A stretch of DNA of 64,000 nt, from assembly GCF_001563285.1 (NCBI RefSeq), contig NZ_CP005188.1, forward strand, positions 3,287,251 through 3,351,250, written 5' to 3'. Positions 62,242 to 64,000 of the stretch are shown piece by piece. This stretch comes from Sphingobium sp. MI1205 (GTDB lineage: Bacteria; Pseudomonadota; Alphaproteobacteria; Sphingomonadales; Sphingomonadaceae). Under the pieces are notes generated by a model. It saw only the letters and a program-made list of their open reading frames with translations, was not told the origin of the DNA and ran no database searches. Both the position numbers and the translations under genes were made by a program. The first letter of the stretch is position 1. The number at the start of each line of letters is the position of its first letter.

Positions 62242-62682
62242 TCAGAAGGGCTTTACGATCACCGCGACGACGATCACGGCGGCGGCTATGCCGGGGATTT
62301 CGTTGATGAGGCGCAGATTCTTCTCGGTCATGGGGCGCTGGCCCACAGCAAGTTTCTTCACATAGCCCGCGATCCAGCCATGATAGGCGGACAGGCCCAG
62401 GACGAAGAGCAGTTTCAGGTGAAACCAGCCGAAATGCCACGCGCCGATTTCGACCATCAGCATGAGGCCGAATAGCCATACCAGTATCAGCGAAGGGTTG
62501 AGGATGATTTTCAGCAACCGCCTTTCGCGATCGATCCATTTGCGATCCTCGTCCGATCCCACGGCGCATTGGTGGTGATAGACGAAGAAACGCGGCATCA
62601 TGAACAGGCCCGCCATCAGAAAGATGACGAAGATGAGATGGGCGGCCTTCACCCACAGATAGGCGGCGCCGAGATAGGGCAT
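62242..62682 (-). CDS. hemJ: Protoporphyrinogen IX oxidase HemJ
   Basis: The 146-residue membrane protein has four hydrophobic helices, the conserved first-helix KAAHLIFVIFLMAGLFMMPR with its His, and FGWFHLKLLFVLGLSAYHGW; RPMTEKNLRLINEIP completes the HemJ signature. It oxidises protoporphyrinogen IX. Start and hemE stop overlap (TGATG at 62680-62684), making a haem operon. Confidence 0.93.
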   Translation of the reverse strand: MPYLGAAYLWVKAAHLIFVIFLMAGLFMMPRFFVYHHQCAVGSDEDRKWIDRERRLLKIILNPSLILVWLFGLMLMVEIGAWHFGWFHLKLLFVLGLSAYHGWIAGYVKKLAVGQRPMTEKNLRLINEIPGIAAAVIVVAVIVKPF

Positions 62683-63743
62683 CAGCGATCCTTTCCTTGC
62701 CGGACATAGGCGATCAACGCTTCGACATGCGCAATCGGCGTGTCGGGCAGGATGCCATGGCCAAGATTGAGGATATGCGGACGGCCCGCAAAGGCCGCGC
62801 GGATATTGTCGACCGATTCCTCGACCGCCCTGCCCCCGGCGATCAGCGCCAGCGGATCAAGATTGCCCTGCACCGGCAGCCCCTGGGGCAGCACGCGGTT
62901 GGCCCAATGCGGATCGACCGTTTCATCAACGCCGATCGCATCGACACCCGTACCGGCGGCATAGTCGGCCAGCTTTGCGCCCGCGCCCTTGGGAAAGCCG
63001 ATGATGGGAATGGTGGGGTGCAGGGCCTTGAGCTTTTCGACGATGCGGCGATTGGGTTCGATCACCCAGCGTTCGAACTGGAGCGGGGCTAGGCTGCCTG
63101 CCCAGCTGTCGAACAGCTGCACCGCTTCGACACCCGCCTGAATCTGGCCGGAAAGATAGAGAACCGTCGCATCGACGATCGCGTCAATGATCGCGCCGAA
63201 GCGTTCGGGATCCTGATAGGCGAGGCGTCGCGCCGCCCCCTGATCCTTGCTGCCCTGCCCCGCGACCATATAGGTGGAAATGGTCCAGGGACTGCCTGCA
63301 AAACCAAGGAAGGTGACAGACGGGTCAAGCGCCGCCTTCACCAGCCGCACCGTTTCATAGACCGCCTCATAGCGGCCAAGGTCGGGTTTAAGCGCGGAGA
63401 GATCTGTTTCACTGAGGATCGGTGCAAGGCGAGGCCCCTCCCCCGTTTCGAACCAGAGATCCTGGCCCATGGCATAGGGCACGATCAAAATGTCGGAAAA
63501 AAGGATAGCGCCGTCAAAGCCGAAGCGGCGCAGCGGCTGGAGCGTGACTTCGGCGGCGGCAGGGCTGTCATAGACCAGTTCCAGGAATCCGCCCTTTTCC
63601 GATCGCAAGGCGCGATATTCCGGCAGATATCGGCCCGCCTGACGCATCAGCCACATGGGCGGCACGGCGGGACATTCACCCTTCAGCACCGAAAGCAGCG
63701 GCTTGGTGGTTCCGGTGGAAAGGCCGGCATCTGGTCCCGTCAT
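62682..63743 (-). CDS. hemE: Uroporphyrinogen decarboxylase
   Basis: The 353-residue enzyme has PPMWLMRQAGRYLPEYR, FSDILIVPYAMGQDLWF (catalytic Asp), GFAGSPWTISTYMV and LNLGHGILPDTP. It decarboxylates uroporphyrinogen III to coproporphyrinogen III. The start at 63743 matches the family; upstream sequence is the origin-like region. hemE adjacency to the origin is known in Caulobacter and other alphaproteobacteria. Confidence 0.96.
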   Translation of the reverse strand: MTGPDAGLSTGTTKPLLSVLKGECPAVPPMWLMRQAGRYLPEYRALRSEKGGFLELVYDSPAAAEVTLQPLRRFGFDGAILFSDILIVPYAMGQDLWFETGEGPRLAPILSETDLSALKPDLGRYEAVYETVRLVKAALDPSVTFLGFAGSPWTISTYMVAGQGSKDQGAARRLAYQDPERFGAIIDAIVDATVLYLSGQIQAGVEAVQLFDSWAGSLAPLQFERWVIEPNRRIVEKLKALHPTIPIIGFPKGAGAKLADYAAGTGVDAIGVDETVDPHWANRVLPQGLPVQGNLDPLALIAGGRAVEESVDNIRAAFAGRPHILNLGHGILPDTPIAHVEALIAYVRQGKDR

Positions 63744-63749
63744 ATACTC

Positions 63750-64000
63750 TCTTATAATTAGATTCTTAGAAGGATGATGATGATAGTAGGGCGCTTGGCA
63801 GCGGGGTTTATGCGCTGTGCCCCGTTTTGCCAACAGCTTGACTCTTCCCGGTCAGGGATTCGGGACCGATTCAATCCACTTGTCCACGTTACCCACAGGC
63901 TGTGGATGAAAATGACGGCCTGTTGGGGGCATGTGGATAAGATTCCGGCTAGTGGGTGCTATCCAAAAGGGGTATTTTTACCCGCAACCTATCCCTTGCT
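63750..64000. other. Candidate chromosomal origin of replication (oriC), left part
   Basis: It contains a perfect DnaA box TGTGGATAA (63932-63940) and near-matches TTGTCCACG (63880-63888), TTACCCACA (63889-63897) and TGTGGATGA (63901-63909). Five GANTC sites (CcrM targets) lie at about 63761, 63840, 63857, 63868 and 63941, far above chance density. AT-rich GGGTATTTTTACCC near the edge could be part of the unwinding region. The window ends before the other side can be seen. Confidence 0.7.

Noticed and set aside
1..64000. CRISPR arrays
   Set aside because: No series of regularly spaced direct repeats with unique spacers was seen; the iteron-like 9-mers at 3039-3163 are too short and irregular.

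Overview
The window is high-GC chromosomal DNA from an alphaproteobacterium, most likely a sphingomonad (Sphingobium/Sphingomonas type). The evidence is the mix of TonB-dependent receptors, EipA (DUF1134), MipZ, the CBP3/DUF177 pair, a hemE-hemJ operon beside an origin-like sequence dense in GANTC sites, and a Tra/Trb-type integrative element. No rRNA and no CRISPR array were seen; there is one tRNA (Ser, GCU). 

About 1-15,900 is a hollowed-out integrative conjugative element (ICE). The left side keeps conjugation accessory genes (DUF736 protein, excisionase-like HTH, TraF-type S26 peptidase, lytic transglycosylase, an unknown protein) and a complete MOBP-type relaxase preceded by a repeat-rich, oriT-like segment. 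The right side holds only decayed pieces: a truncated P4-type integrase, a broken HTH gene, a frameshifted DUF2274 gene and the C-terminal stub of TrbI. Where traG and the trb genes would be expected there is instead a defence-gene cluster: the 3' end of jetC plus jetD of a Wadjet system, an 885-residue ABC ATPase with a zinc hook and an R-x3-E...H tail resembling RloC/PrrC anticodon nucleases, a Fic protein, and an 847-residue HD + GHKL ATPase. Fic and HD-GHKL are divergent and share an intergenic region with a phased set of operator-like palindromes. 

About 15,900-24,320 is a catabolic-looking cluster: NTF2-like protein, three VOC proteins, two LysR-type regulators (one only an HTH domain), a TonB-dependent receptor, a cytochrome P450 and an SDR dehydrogenase. 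24,320-31,440 holds an intact ECF sigma / FecR / STN-type TonB receptor / lipoprotein phosphatase unit flanked by gene debris (formylglycine-generating enzyme, ATP-dependent DNA ligase, cupin and IS30 transposase fragments). 

31,445 to the end is mostly housekeeping: LuxR-type response regulator, bamE-like, CBP3-like and DUF177 proteins, dinB, eipA, tRNA-Ser, polysaccharide deacetylase, flavin reductase, a cofE-cofD-cofC operon for coenzyme F420, maeB, mutS, glnD, an L,D-transpeptidase-like protein, ribA, xthA, lolA, ftsK, an EamA transporter, ispG, an OmpP1/FadL porin, phosphomannomutase/phosphoglucomutase, a DnaJ-domain protein, mipZ, panC, hemJ and hemE. The last 250 bases carry DnaA boxes and GANTC sites and look like the chromosome origin. 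Two small-RNA-like elements on the minus strand (after ftsK and after the sugar-phosphate mutase) share an identical 28-nt core but have different UUCG-loop terminators; I consider them among the most interesting signals here.
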